Source of the DNA: Halomonas sp. M20
GTDB lineage: Bacteria; Pseudomonadota; Gammaproteobacteria; Pseudomonadales; Halomonadaceae
Direction of reading: 5' to 3'
Length of the DNA: 64,000 nt
Assembly: GCF_020622265.1 (NCBI RefSeq)
Contig: NZ_JACNMQ010000002.1
Location: forward strand, 1-64,000
Made by a program: the position numbers and the translations under genes
Shown here: in pieces, positions 56,221-64,000 of the stretch
Layout of the letters: the number at the start of each line of letters is the position of its first letter
How positions within the stretch are numbered: the stretch's first letter is position 1
The notes under the pieces: model-generated
The model's input: only the letters and a program-made list of their open reading frames with translations
Told to the model about the DNA's origin: nothing
Databases searched by the model: none

Positions 56221-56385
56221 GAATTCTCCACGAAGTATTGCTGAAAGCTCGTCGGTGAATAACGACAATATCCGGCCTGATCGAGCGATTTCAGCCGATC
56301 GGAACGGGCTCAGGGTACCTGCACCCAGGCATCGGCGCTAGCCCTCCGAGTCTCAACGATCCGGAGCATGTCGCCTTGAATACTG

Positions 56386-57516
56386 TCAATCTCGATGTTC
56401 CGGGCGGGCAATAATACGCCAATCCTGACCGATGGCGCGAATGTCGTCGATCTGCAACGTTCGCTGTTGCGCCATGCGCTCCATGCCCGGGAGTGCGAAT
56501 AGCGGCCGCGCCTCTCCACCCAGAAGAATGGGTGCCACGAACAGGTGCATTTCGTCGATCAGCTCCGCATCGAGCATGGCGCCCGCAAGCGTTGCACCGG
56601 TTTCCAGCAGCACTTCGTTGCAACTTTCGTTACGGGCTAGATATTCCAGCAGTGCCTTCAGATCGACCCGCCCCTTTCCTTCGCAGGCCAGCACGACAAC
56701 TTCCGCGCCAGCTCGCTCCCGCGCTTCACGGCGCGCATTGTCGTTGCTGCAAGTGGCAATCAACGTGCGCCCGGGTTCCCGCAGGCACGCCGCCGCCAGG
56801 GGTAGACGCACATGCGAGTCGACCACCACCCGCAGTGGCTGGTGAAGGTTGATCGTTTCGTCTCGATCGAGATTCAGCTGTTCGGGGCGCACCGTGAGCC
56901 GGGAGTTATCGAAGATGATCGATTCGACGCCTGTCATTATCGCACTCGAACGGGCACGCAATCGCTGCACCTCGGTACGCGCCGCCGGGCCGGTAATCCA
57001 TTGGGACTCCCCGCTTGCCATGGCGGTACGCCCGTCAATACTCATGGCCATCTTCAAGCGCACAAATGGACGCTTGCGCTCCATGCGCGAAATGAACCCC
57101 GGGTTCAATGCTCGGGCCTGAGCTTCGAGCAGACCAACGTCAACTTCGATACCGGCTGCTTCGAGCATAGCGATACCGCGTCCGGCGACCAACGGGTTAG
57201 GATCCTGCATGGCAACGACGACCCGGGCGACACCGGCTTCGATCAACGCCTGGCTACAGGGGCCGGTACGGCCTTGATGGGAACAGGGCTCGAGAGTGAC
57301 GAAGGCAGTCGCGTCACGAGCCGCCTCACCGGCATGTCGAAGCGCGTTGATCTCCGCATGGGGCTCCCCCGCGTACTGGTGCCAGCCTTCACCGACCACT
57401 TGATCGTTCTTGACCAGCACGCAGCCGACTCGGGGGTTGGGGTCGGTGCTATAGAGACCGCGCCGGGCCAGCACCAGGGCACGAGCCATCCAACTTTCGG
57501 GGCTTGCAGTTCTCAT
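56386..57516 (-). CDS. ribD: Bifunctional riboflavin deaminase/reductase
   Basis: Carries out the second and third steps of pyrimidine processing in riboflavin synthesis. The N-terminal deaminase domain has the zinc site HAEINAL and LEPCSHQGRTGPCSQALIEA; the C-terminal reductase begins KMAMSIDGRTAMASGESQWI and has VESIIFDNSRLTVR. 376 residues. It starts 3 bases after nrdR. The 165 bases to ribB contain no ribE and no visible FMN riboswitch. Confidence 0.92.
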   Translation of the reverse strand: MRTASPESWMARALVLARRGLYSTDPNPRVGCVLVKNDQVVGEGWHQYAGEPHAEINALRHAGEAARDATAFVTLEPCSHQGRTGPCSQALIEAGVARVVVAMQDPNPLVAGRGIAMLEAAGIEVDVGLLEAQARALNPGFISRMERKRPFVRLKMAMSIDGRTAMASGESQWITGPAARTEVQRLRARSSAIMTGVESIIFDNSRLTVRPEQLNLDRDETINLHQPLRVVVDSHVRLPLAAACLREPGRTLIATCSNDNARREARERAGAEVVVLACEGKGRVDLKALLEYLARNESCNEVLLETGATLAGAMLDAELIDEMHLFVAPILLGGEARPLFALPGMERMAQQRTLQIDDIRAIGQDWRIIARPEHRD

Positions 57517-57519
57517 GGC

Positions 57520-57999
57520 TTACTGCTCATCCTGGGCAGGAAACTCTGGTTCCTGAGCCAGACGGTCGATCTCGGCGCGAAATTCATCGAGATCCTGAAA
57601 GCGTCGGTAGACGGACGCAAAGCGAATATAGGCCACTTGATCGAGCCGCTTGAGGGCACGCATCACTTCACCGCCGATCTCTCTCGCATCGATCTCACGC
57701 TCGCCTCTGGCCCGCAGACGCTGACGAATACGCTCCACCGCTGCTTCAATGGACTCGGCGCTTACCGGGCGTTTTTCCAGGGCACGCAGCATGCCTGCCC
57801 GCAATTTGACTTCATTGAAATCTTCCCGAGAGTCGTCGGCCTTGATGACCCGGGGCATGATCAACTCGGCAGTCTCGTAGGTGGTAAAGCGCTCACCACA
57901 GCTTGCACACTGGCGGCGGCGACGCACCTGATCACCTTCGGCGACCAAACGCGAGTCAGTTACCCGGGTATCTTGGGATCCACAAAAAGGACAATGCAT
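57520..57999 (-). CDS. nrdR: Transcriptional repressor NrdR
   Basis: ATP/dATP-sensing repressor of ribonucleotide reductase genes. The 159 residues have the zinc ribbon [18 protein letters not shown] with [13 protein letters not shown] and the ATP-cone ([27 protein letters not shown]-like helix). The ATG giving MHCPFCG is standard; longer in-frame sequence upstream is not family-like. It leads the nrdR-ribD transcript and is divergent from the GlsB-type gene. Confidence 0.93.
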   Translation of the reverse strand: MHCPFCGSQDTRVTDSRLVAEGDQVRRRRQCASCGERFTTYETAELIMPRVIKADDSREDFNEVKLRAGMLRALEKRPVSAESIEAAVERIRQRLRARGEREIDAREIGGEVMRALKRLDQVAYIRFASVYRRFQDLDEFRAEIDRLAQEPEFPAQDEQ

Positions 58000-58133
58000 T
58001 AGCAGGCATCCAGCGTGAGCATGTGATCTTATTGTACCGGCTTGATCTACTTGTAGTGCAAGGTACAAAGTCTTGTCGTATCTGGTCGTTGCCTTCATTA
58101 TAGAAGGCTCATTCCCAAGCGTAAGGAAACACC

Positions 58134-58382
58134 ATGGGTATTCTTGCATGGATCGTATTCGGTCTCATTGCCGGCGTCATTGCCAAACTCATCATGCCCG
58201 GTAAAGATCCAGGTGGCTTCATCGTCACCATCATCATCGGTATCCTGGGCGCCGTGGTCGGCGGCTGGATAGGCTCGGCTCTGGGCCTTGGCTCGGTTAC
58301 CGGTTTCAATCTGGGCAGCTTCGTCGTGGCGGTGCTGGGTGCAATCGTACTGCTGGTCATCTATCGGATGGTGAAGAAGTAA
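58134..58382 (+). CDS. GlsB/YeaQ/YmgE-family stress membrane protein
   Basis: An 82-residue, glycine-rich inner-membrane protein with three hydrophobic helices ([57 protein letters not shown]) and the family turn PGKDPGG. Relatives are stress-induced transglycosylase-associated proteins of unknown biochemistry. A clear terminator follows, so it is monocistronic. Confidence 0.88.
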   Translation: MGILAWIVFGLIAGVIAKLIMPGKDPGGFIVTIIIGILGAVVGGWIGSALGLGSVTGFNLGSFVVAVLGAIVLLVIYRMVKK

Positions 58383-58394
58383 CGGCTCTTGACC

Positions 58395-58424
58395 TTTCCC
58401 CTCGGTATGATCACCGAGGGGAAA
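58395..58424 (+). terminator. Terminator after the GlsB-type gene
   Basis: TTTCCCCTCGGT-ATGATC-ACCGAGGGGAAA is a perfect 12-bp stem followed by TCTTTC, 13 bases after the stop. Confidence 0.85.
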
Positions 58425-58480
58425 TCTTTCAATAACGAACAACCTTTCACACACCACATCGGCCTTCAAACGCAAATTCA

Positions 58481-58993
58481 ATGAATGATTCAGCGCGCTG
58501 CATCTTGGTGATGGGAGTTTCGGGATCGGGAAAATCACATATCGGCCGTGAACTCGCCACTGCCATGGATGCCGACTTCATTGACGCGGATGACCACCAT
58601 AGCCCTCTGAATGTGGCCAAGATGACACGAGGGGAACCGCTTGGCGACGAGGATCGCAAGGAGTGGCTCACCACATTAAGCGAGTTTTTCCGTCATCATT
58701 GCCTGCAAGAGCGCGATGTGGTCATCGCCTGCTCGGCCTTGAAGAAGCGCTATCGCGATGTGCTACGCCAAGGCGCCCCGGCATTGAAGATCCTCTATCT
58801 ACGGGGTAGCCGCGAAGTGCTGCTAGAGCGATTGAATACTCGCGGTGCGCACTTCTTCGCCGGCGAGCGCATGCTCGACAGTCAGCTCCAAACCCTGGAA
58901 CCACCGGACGATGACGAGGCCATCTGCCTGGATGTTCGCTATTCTCCGAAAGCCATTGTCGAGCGCTTCCTCGTCCAATTAACGAGTCGCTGA
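58481..58993 (+). CDS. gntK: Gluconokinase
   Basis: Phosphorylates gluconate to 6-phosphogluconate. The 170 residues show the Walker A loop VMGVSGSGKSHIGREL, DADFIDADDHHSPLNVAKM, ACSALKKRYRDVLR and HFFAGERMLDSQLQTLE, all typical of the GntK shikimate-kinase-like fold. It is convergent with dgoK, the two stop regions overlapping by 15 bases, and its presence beside a KDGal-degrading operon fits a sugar-acid locus. Confidence 0.9.
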   Translation: MNDSARCILVMGVSGSGKSHIGRELATAMDADFIDADDHHSPLNVAKMTRGEPLGDEDRKEWLTTLSEFFRHHCLQERDVVIACSALKKRYRDVLRQGAPALKILYLRGSREVLLERLNTRGAHFFAGERMLDSQLQTLEPPDDDEAICLDVRYSPKAIVERFLVQLTSR

Positions 58994-59905
58994 ACGCACT
59001 TCATGCCTTCGCGCGAGTGCACATATTCCTGCCAGGATAGCGTTGTCGCTGTCGATTTCCTGAACTGCAAACCCCTCTTTTTCCAGGGCACGCCGATAAA
59101 GCGCATTGAGCGTACTGGAGCCGACCAGCTGCACTTGGGTTGCATCTGAAAAAATCCCGCGCTGAGTGCGGACTTCACTACCGATCAGTACTCCGGAGAT
59201 AAAACTGCCTACCTGCGCCGCGGCAAGCCCAGCGTATAAATGCCGACTGCGCGCCTCGAACAGCGCATGCAGCGGGCCAGAGGAGTGCCGTGCCGCCTGC
59301 ATGCCCTGTTCAAAGCCTTCTTCGTCGAAGGTGTCGCTGCCTCGACCCGGTTCACCGGGCAGGGTATGAAAGCGCACCGCATGATAAAGCTCGCCGGTCA
59401 TCAGCGTCATGAAATCGACCATCCGCCCTTCTTCTAATTGCACCCATTTGCTATGGGTGCCCGGTAGACAGCATAGCGCCGTGCCCTCGCCGCTCATGGC
59501 GAGAGCACCGAAGGCCTGGATTTCCTCGCCCCGCATGACATCCACCCGATCGGCAGTAACTGTTTTGACGCCGGGGACTATCCAGGCATTCTCAAGACCG
59601 GGTGCTGCCACGACGTGATTCGCCAGATCGCTTGCGCTTACCGGAAGATCGAGCTGTGGCGCCTCGCTCCACCCCCGGGCCGAGCCGACCATGCCGGCAA
59701 GATAAACCGGCACGCGCCCCTCATTGCGCCAATCGTCAATCTGGGCGGCGCAATAATGCGGAAACTCCGCGCTGCTCAAGGAGCGTAACCCTGCCTCGGA
59801 ACGCCGGCTCTCCAGACACTCACCGCTACCGGCATCGACCAGGAAGGCGCGGAAATTGCTGGTTCCCCAGTCAACAGCGATCAAATGTCCTGAGTCTTGG
59901 CTCAT
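58979..59905 (-). CDS. dgoK: 2-dehydro-3-deoxygalactonokinase
   Basis: Phosphorylates 2-keto-3-deoxygalactonate at C6. The 308 residues have the DgoK marks HLIAVDWGTSNFRAFLVDA (ATP phosphate loop), VYLAGMVGSARGW, LCCLPGTHSKWVQLEEGRM, and FMTLMTGELYHAV. The ATG giving MSQDSGHL was chosen; it overlaps the dgoA stop by four bases. The enzyme's product is cleaved by DgoA. Confidence 0.9.
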   Translation of the reverse strand: MSQDSGHLIAVDWGTSNFRAFLVDAGSGECLESRRSEAGLRSLSSAEFPHYCAAQIDDWRNEGRVPVYLAGMVGSARGWSEAPQLDLPVSASDLANHVVAAPGLENAWIVPGVKTVTADRVDVMRGEEIQAFGALAMSGEGTALCCLPGTHSKWVQLEEGRMVDFMTLMTGELYHAVRFHTLPGEPGRGSDTFDEEGFEQGMQAARHSSGPLHALFEARSRHLYAGLAAAQVGSFISGVLIGSEVRTQRGIFSDATQVQLVGSSTLNALYRRALEKEGFAVQEIDSDNAILAGICALARRHEVRSATR

Positions 59906-60588
59906 GCATCTGCCTCGCGCTCGAAATACTCCGCCTGGATCAGCGTTTCCCGCACTCGACGCCACTCGGCGATCAATTCACGGCCCTGCTGCTCTACCTG
60001 GGTCGCCGACCAGCCGGGGCGATAGACACTGCCACCGAAGCCGAAACCATCGATGCCGGCGCTCATCCATTCGCTCATGTTGCTCTTGTCGATACCGCCC
60101 ACGGCGAATACCGGCATTTCGGGCGGGAGAACCGCCTTGAGATCCTTGAAATAACCGATGCCTAGACGAGCCGCAGGGAACAGCTTGAGGGTGGTAGCAC
60201 CCGCAGCCACTGCCGCTAACGCTTCGCTTGGGGTCATGCAACCGATCATTGGCGCCAGCCCTTGAGCCACCGCCTCGCGGATCACTGTCTCATCGGTATT
60301 GGGCGTAATGACGATCGGCGCGTCGAGCTCGGCAAGTCGCGCACAGGCCGCCGGATCGAGCACCGTGCCGGCTCCGATCACCACATCCTCCGGGCAACGC
60401 TTGGCGATGCGCTCGATACTCTCGAACGCGGAAGGTGAATTGAGTGGAACTTCAATCATCTTGAAGCCAACCTCGACCAGCGCATCGAAGATCTCATCGA
60501 TTTCCTGGGGCCGCACACCGCGCAGAATGGCGACCAAAGGCAAATGCTCGAGGGCCGCATCCAAGGCGGCCCGGCGTGTTTCGTTCAT
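59902..60588 (-). CDS. dgoA: 2-dehydro-3-deoxy-6-phosphogalactonate aldolase
   Basis: Splits KDPGal to pyruvate and glyceraldehyde-3-phosphate. It is a 228-residue class I aldolase barrel: PLVAILRGVRPQEIDEIF, FKMIEVPLNSPSAFESIERI (E at the active site), DVVIGAGTVLD, the Schiff-base lysine in ATTLKLFPA, and VFAVGGIDKSNM. The RGVxP and LNSP wording points to DgoA rather than the KDPG aldolase Eda. Coupled to dgoK by overlap; 15 bases after dctM. Confidence 0.9.
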   Translation of the reverse strand: MNETRRAALDAALEHLPLVAILRGVRPQEIDEIFDALVEVGFKMIEVPLNSPSAFESIERIAKRCPEDVVIGAGTVLDPAACARLAELDAPIVITPNTDETVIREAVAQGLAPMIGCMTPSEALAAVAAGATTLKLFPAARLGIGYFKDLKAVLPPEMPVFAVGGIDKSNMSEWMSAGIDGFGFGGSVYRPGWSATQVEQQGRELIAEWRRVRETLIQAEYFEREADA

Positions 60589-60603
60589 GCTCGACTCCTA
60601 TTC

Positions 60604-61905
60604 TCAGACCAACCACATCGCCAGATTCGGCCACACCAGCAGCGCCATCAACACGCATAGCTGAATCGCGATGAATGGTAACAAGGATACGAAGATGTCC
60701 TTGAGGCTAATGCTCGGTGGCGCCACGCCCTTGAGATAAAAGGCGGCGGGACCAAACGGCGGCGACAGGAACGACACCTGCATGTTGACCGCAAACAGGA
60801 TGCCGAACCAGATGGGGCTGTAGCCTAGCTGCTCGACGATGGGCACGAAGATCGGCAGTGTCAGCATCGCCACCCCGATCCAGTCCAGGAACATGCCCAG
60901 CATCAGCAGGATCCCCATCATTACCAAAATGATCACGATCGGTTCGACCTCCAGTCCCAGGATCAACTGAGAGATGAAACGGTTGCCACCCATCAGATTG
61001 TAGACCCCCACCAGGGCTGCCGCACCGATACCGATCCAGATGATCATGCCGCAGGTAGTCAGGGTCTGACTCAAGCTCTCGTGTAGCGTCTTGAAGGAGA
61101 ACTCGCCGCGTCCGACTACGGCCAACAGCACGCCGAACACCCCCATGGCCGCCGCCTCGGTCACCGAAGCTACCCCACCATAGATCGATCCTAGCACCAG
61201 AAAGGCAATCAGACCCGGCACGATAATCGCCTTGAGCGCCTGGCCCTTGGTGGCAAATCCTTCCTGACGATCCGCCTCGGTCATGGGCGGCCCCAGCTTG
61301 GGATTCTTCAAGCAGCGCACCAGGATGTAGGCAATATAGCTGCCCATCAGAATCATGGCCGGGGTGATTGCCGCGGTGAACAGATCGGCGATAGATTCGC
61401 TGGCAATCAGACCGTAGATGATCAACACGATGGAGGGCGGCATCATGGTGCCCAGGGAGCCCCCGGCACACACCACACCGATCGACAGATGCTTGTCGTA
61501 GCCCAGGCGCAGCATCTGAGGCAAGGCGAGAATCCCCAGCAGCACGATTTCCCCGCCGATGATCCCGGACAGCGCCGCCAGGAAGAACGCCACCACCACG
61601 GTCTGAATGGCGACCCCACCAGGCAAGCGGCCGGCAAACACCCGCATGGCATTGAACAGATCCTTGGCGATCCCGGATCGATCGAGTAACGAGGCCATCA
61701 ACACGAACATCGGCACCGCCACCAGGGAGTATTCGGTGACGAAGCCATACACCCGGCTGGTCACCAGCGGCAGTGCATTGGTGCCGAACCAACCGAAGGT
61801 AAAGGCCAGGGCGACCAGCCCCGTGACGAAGGCCAGAGGCAGGCCGGTCACCAACAGGGCAAAGATTGCCCCAACGAGCAGCAGCGTTCCGTCTGCGATT
61901 TCCAT
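60604..61905 (-). CDS. dctM: TRAP transporter large permease (DctM)
   Basis: A 433-residue inner-membrane protein with about 12 hydrophobic segments, the sodium-coupled translocating subunit of a tripartite ATP-independent transporter. Family segments are TGLPLAFVTGLVALAFTFGW, LSGIIGGEIVLLGILALPQM, GVVCAGGSLGTMMPPSIVLI and FLSPPFGPAAFYLKGVAP. The start shares a base with the dctQ stop (TGATG). With dctQ and dctP it would import the sugar acid used by dgoA and dgoK. Confidence 0.92.
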   Translation of the reverse strand: MEIADGTLLLVGAIFALLVTGLPLAFVTGLVALAFTFGWFGTNALPLVTSRVYGFVTEYSLVAVPMFVLMASLLDRSGIAKDLFNAMRVFAGRLPGGVAIQTVVVAFFLAALSGIIGGEIVLLGILALPQMLRLGYDKHLSIGVVCAGGSLGTMMPPSIVLIIYGLIASESIADLFTAAITPAMILMGSYIAYILVRCLKNPKLGPPMTEADRQEGFATKGQALKAIIVPGLIAFLVLGSIYGGVASVTEAAAMGVFGVLLAVVGRGEFSFKTLHESLSQTLTTCGMIIWIGIGAAALVGVYNLMGGNRFISQLILGLEVEPIVIILVMMGILLMLGMFLDWIGVAMLTLPIFVPIVEQLGYSPIWFGILFAVNMQVSFLSPPFGPAAFYLKGVAPPSISLKDIFVSLLPFIAIQLCVLMALLVWPNLAMWLV

Positions 61906-62534
61906 CAGCGTACTCCCCCAGTACCCTCGGCGCGATCATCGGCCCGTGCGCGTAACGACTGAACGAGATGAATCAATGACTGTACGCACATGATGATCAG
62001 CGCCAGCATGATCATGCCCTTGACCAGCGCCGGAAAAGGCGGATTCCAGGAGGTGCCGGAGCGCTCCAGCGACCACTCGCCCAACGGGTTGTGGGAGGCG
62101 TCCCAGAACATGACGTAGGCGGCATAGCTCATGCCCAGGCAGAAGCCCAGGGTCACCAGATCGTTGAAGCGATCCAGCCATAGTTTGAACCGCGGTCCAA
62201 CGGTATCGTAGAGCACCCGCACACGAATATGACGATTGCTGGCCAAGGCGACCGGACCGCCAAGCGAAAAGCTCACCGCCACCAGCATGACCACGGATTC
62301 ATGTACCCAGGAGGTGGGCGAGTCGAAACCGTAACGCATGATGACCTCAAAAACGCTGATCGCCATGGCGATGAATATCAGCCAGGCAGCACCGCGCCCG
62401 CACCACACTATCCCCTTGTCGAATCTGCTCCTGACCGGGTCGGGTTGGGTCGTGGTTTCTCCGGCGATCGGGCCGGCGAGTTCGTCTTTTCCAGGCTTCG
62501 GGGAACCGTCATCGGGAGGTGGGTGTGGTGACAT
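61905..62534 (-). CDS. dctQ: TRAP transporter small permease (DctQ)
   Basis: A 209-residue four-helix membrane protein. After a hydrophilic proline-rich N terminus (SPHPPPDDGSPKPGKDE) come WLIFIAMAISVFEVIMRYGF, SPTSWVHESVVMLVAVSFSL and the family SNRHIRVRVLYD. AGGATAGG precedes the ATG. It is the membrane partner of DctM; 113 bases with two hairpins separate it from dctP. Confidence 0.9.
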   Translation of the reverse strand: MSPHPPPDDGSPKPGKDELAGPIAGETTTQPDPVRSRFDKGIVWCGRGAAWLIFIAMAISVFEVIMRYGFDSPTSWVHESVVMLVAVSFSLGGPVALASNRHIRVRVLYDTVGPRFKLWLDRFNDLVTLGFCLGMSYAAYVMFWDASHNPLGEWSLERSGTSWNPPFPALVKGMIMLALIIMCVQSLIHLVQSLRARADDRAEGTGGVR

Positions 62535-62558
62535 GGCCTATCCTCTAAACAAAAACAG

Positions 62559-62580
62559 AAGGAATCCGGGCAGATTCCTT
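62559..62580 (-). terminator. Partial terminator between dctP and dctQ
   Basis: AAGGAATC-CGGGCA-GATTCCTT is an 8-bp stem; on the minus strand it is followed by CTGTTTTTG. Its position after dctP and before dctQ suggests an attenuator lowering expression of the permeases relative to the binding protein. Confidence 0.6.
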
Positions 62581-62613
62581 CGGCATAAAACAATCGAACA
62601 ACAAACAGGTGCT

Positions 62614-62635
62614 GACGCCGGAGCATCCCGGCGTC
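62614..62635 (-). promoter_or_regulatory. mRNA-stabilising hairpin after dctP
   Basis: GACGCCGG-AGCATC-CCGGCGTC is a perfect 8-bp GC-rich stem 12 bases after the dctP stop on the minus strand, with no T run. Such hairpins commonly protect the upstream mRNA of binding-protein genes from 3' decay. Confidence 0.55.
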
Positions 62636-62647
62636 GTCGAGCCCCAC

Positions 62648-63667
62648 TTACATCAAGTTGTTTTCCTTGAGATAAGCGGTCACCGAGTCGTAGACCTTCT
62701 GGGTCATGTCGTTCTTCTCGGCCCAGATGGCCCACTCTTTTTCGGCGATGTTGCGGAACTTGGCGCGCTCTTCATCGGGCAGATCGATGATCTCGATATC
62801 CGGATTCTGGCGTACCTCTTCTACCGCTTCCTGATCGAGTTCCTTGAGCTTGGCCACCATTTCGTCGCCCATGTCGACCACGCTGCTCTCGAGCATGCTC
62901 TTCAGATCGTCCGGCAGGCTATCCCACTCTCCCTTGTTGAGAGACACCGCCACCATGGGCAGCGAGTGGAAGCCCGGATAGCTGGGATACGGCGCGAATT
63001 CGTACAGGCCTTGCTGGTAATTGGTGGCGAAGACGGTGTAGTCCGCCGCATCGATCACGCCCTTTTCCAAGGCGGTATAGACCTCGGAGCCCGGCAGATT
63101 CACCGGCGTGGCGCCAGCCTTTTCGAAGATGTTGTAGACCATGCCTTCCGGCGCGCGCAGTTTCAGTCCCTTGAGGTCGTCGACGGTGCGAATCGGCCGC
63201 TTTGAAGGCAAGGCTTCAAGGCCCGTGGCGGCGGCGCCGATCAGATGCAGGCCATAAGGCTCGACGAGTTCGTTGTAGAGCTCTTCGCCACCCCCATTGC
63301 GCATGTAGTCGAGGAATTCGTTGGGATCGCCCCAAGCGCCGACCAGATTCCCCAGCATACCGAAGGCCGGGTTCTGTCCGGTGAAGTAGCTGGGATCGGT
63401 CAGGTGCCCCTGTAAAATACCGGACTTGACGGCCTGTAGGGTCTGATTGGCCTGAACCACCGCATTGACCGGCAGGATCTCGATCTGGATACGGCCGTCG
63501 GATTTTTCCTCGACCTCATCGGCCCAGGCCTTCTTGATCTCGAACTGCGGCTCACCGGAGGTTTCCGAGGTCTGGAAGGTCCATTCGTACTCGGCGGCCT
63601 GGGCACTGAACGCCAGTGCTCCGAGCACGGCAATGGTAAGCGTCTTGAGTGGCATGCGTGACATCAT
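62648..63667 (-). CDS. dctP: TRAP transporter solute-binding protein (DctP)
   Basis: A ~339-residue periplasmic binding protein with signal peptide (PLKTLTIAVLGALAFSAQAA) and the mature start EYEWTFQTSETSGEPQF. DctP features include VNAVVQANQTLQAVKSGILQ, RTVDDLKGLKLRAPEGMVY and the conserved arginine segment, and VYTALEKGVIDAADYT. The start at MMSRMPLK was chosen because AAGGAG lies six bases before it; nearby alternative ATGs differ by only two or three codons. It captures the carboxylate substrate; linkage to dgoA/dgoK points to a sugar acid. Confidence 0.9.
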   Translation of the reverse strand: MMSRMPLKTLTIAVLGALAFSAQAAEYEWTFQTSETSGEPQFEIKKAWADEVEEKSDGRIQIEILPVNAVVQANQTLQAVKSGILQGHLTDPSYFTGQNPAFGMLGNLVGAWGDPNEFLDYMRNGGGEELYNELVEPYGLHLIGAAATGLEALPSKRPIRTVDDLKGLKLRAPEGMVYNIFEKAGATPVNLPGSEVYTALEKGVIDAADYTVFATNYQQGLYEFAPYPSYPGFHSLPMVAVSLNKGEWDSLPDDLKSMLESSVVDMGDEMVAKLKELDQEAVEEVRQNPDIEIIDLPDEERAKFRNIAEKEWAIWAEKNDMTQKVYDSVTAYLKENNLM

Positions 63668-63677
63668 GTACATCTCC

Positions 63678-64000
63678 TTAACCATCTGTTGTTTGAACTT
63701 CATGCATTGCGGTTTGGGGTTCCAGGGTAGGCAACACTGGAAGCAGCCCTTCAAGCCCCAGATCCCGGCCGGTGCGATCCAGCACCGCCAGTGCCGCCTG
63801 GGCAGCCTGTTGTGGCTGGCGCAGGCGTATGGCTTCCATGACGCGTCGATGACGCTCCATACTGTCTTGGAGTTCATCGGCACTGTGATTGGATTTTTCC
63901 ACTAAAAGCGCGATGGCAGGCTTCAGCACGTGGCTGATTTGCGCCCACACAAGATTGTGAGAAGCCGTGAAAATCGCTTCATGAAAGTCGACATCGTATT
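63678..64000 (-). CDS. GntR/FadR-family regulator, C-terminal part (5' end beyond window)
   Basis: The last ~107 codons of an FCD-domain regulator. The frame is open to the window edge and reads YDVDFHEAIFTASHNLVWAQ, then VEKSNHSADELQDSMERHRR, with the metal-site D, H and H residues of FCD domains. It ends 10 bases before dctP on the same strand, so it is probably the first gene of the sugar-acid operon and its repressor, analogous to DgoR. The N-terminal winged helix is not in the window. Confidence 0.82.
   Translation of the reverse strand, partial: YDVDFHEAIFTASHNLVWAQISHVLKPAIALLVEKSNHSADELQDSMERHRRVMEAIRLRQPQQAAQAALAVLDRTGRDLGLEGLLPVLPTLEPQTAMHEVQTTDG

Noticed and set aside
56221-56385. 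Possible FMN riboswitch or ribE remnant between ribD and ribB
   Set aside because: The conserved riboswitch cores (such as the CCGACCGGCGGT-type segment) are not seen, and no riboflavin-synthase motif can be read in any frame.
56812-58002. A 396-codon open frame on the plus strand opposite ribD and nrdR
   Set aside because: It lies entirely antisense to two genes with complete catalytic motifs, has no family features, and such long antisense frames are common in GC-rich DNA with this codon usage.

Overview
The window looks like a chromosomal segment of a moderately halophilic gammaproteobacterium, most likely Halomonadaceae. This is inferred from acidic proteins, a very acidic porin, and gammaproteobacterial gene orders: nudF-yqiB-cpdA, rppH-ptsP-lgt-thyA, nudE/hslR-hslO-pckA and nrdR-ribD-ribBA-ribH-nusB-thiL-pgpA. 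No rRNA gene, CRISPR array, intact insertion sequence or prophage is visible. There is one tRNA gene, tRNA-Arg(CCU).

Layout. 1-6.6 kb: housekeeping genes (cysD start, cpdA, yqiB, nudF, a TPR protein, greB, a truncated AMP-ligase of the photoactive-yellow-protein type, rsmC, cmoM). 6.7-14.9 kb: tRNA-Arg, then an accessory block with a triheme cytochrome c, a 2Fe-2S subunit and a Tat-exported molybdopterin subunit, a LysR regulator, and two NAD(P)H-dependent enone/alkene reductases. 14.9-19.4 kb: an AT-rich, gene-poor stretch with orphan small genes, a DUF488 protein, a porin and a ProQ/FinO-domain RNA-binding protein. 19.4-27.8 kb: folA-thyA-lgt, a sensor protein that has lost its kinase parts, an NRDE protein, and rppH-ptsP. 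27.9-33 kb: a HAD phosphatase and an RND efflux pair. 33-44.3 kb: rsd/algQ, dsbB, gshA, tex, a chemoreceptor, exported msrB, pckA, hslO and hslR. 44.4-48.7 kb: nudE, a small secreted repeat protein, a YdgJ-type dehydrogenase facing a 36-residue mini-gene across a palindrome, and an AT-rich phosphoribosyltransferase-HAD gene. 48.7-58 kb: a heat-shock lon, a DUF945 protein, pgpA-thiL-nusB-ribH-ribBA-ribD-nrdR. 58-64 kb: a GlsB-type membrane protein, gntK, and a sugar-acid operon (GntR regulator, TRAP transporter dctPQM, dgoA, dgoK).

How the parts connect. The rib/nusB/thiL/pgpA genes are tightly or translationally coupled, but ribE (riboflavin synthase) is not present between ribD and ribBA. 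The dgo operon would import a sugar acid by TRAP transport and split 2-keto-3-deoxygalactonate into pyruvate and glyceraldehyde-3-phosphate; the dehydratase is not in the window. The cytochrome/2Fe-2S/molybdopterin genes form a self-contained periplasmic dehydrogenase that would feed electrons to the respiratory chain. A 130-bp mobile-looking repeat occurs twice, next to the stop codons of ptsP and tex.

The items most worth a second look are that repeat, the kinase-dead sensor-receiver, the three-repeat secreted protein, the mini-gene with its palindrome, and the phosphoribosyltransferase-HAD gene with a missing nucleophile. No wholly unknown multi-gene system could be demonstrated from sequence reading alone.
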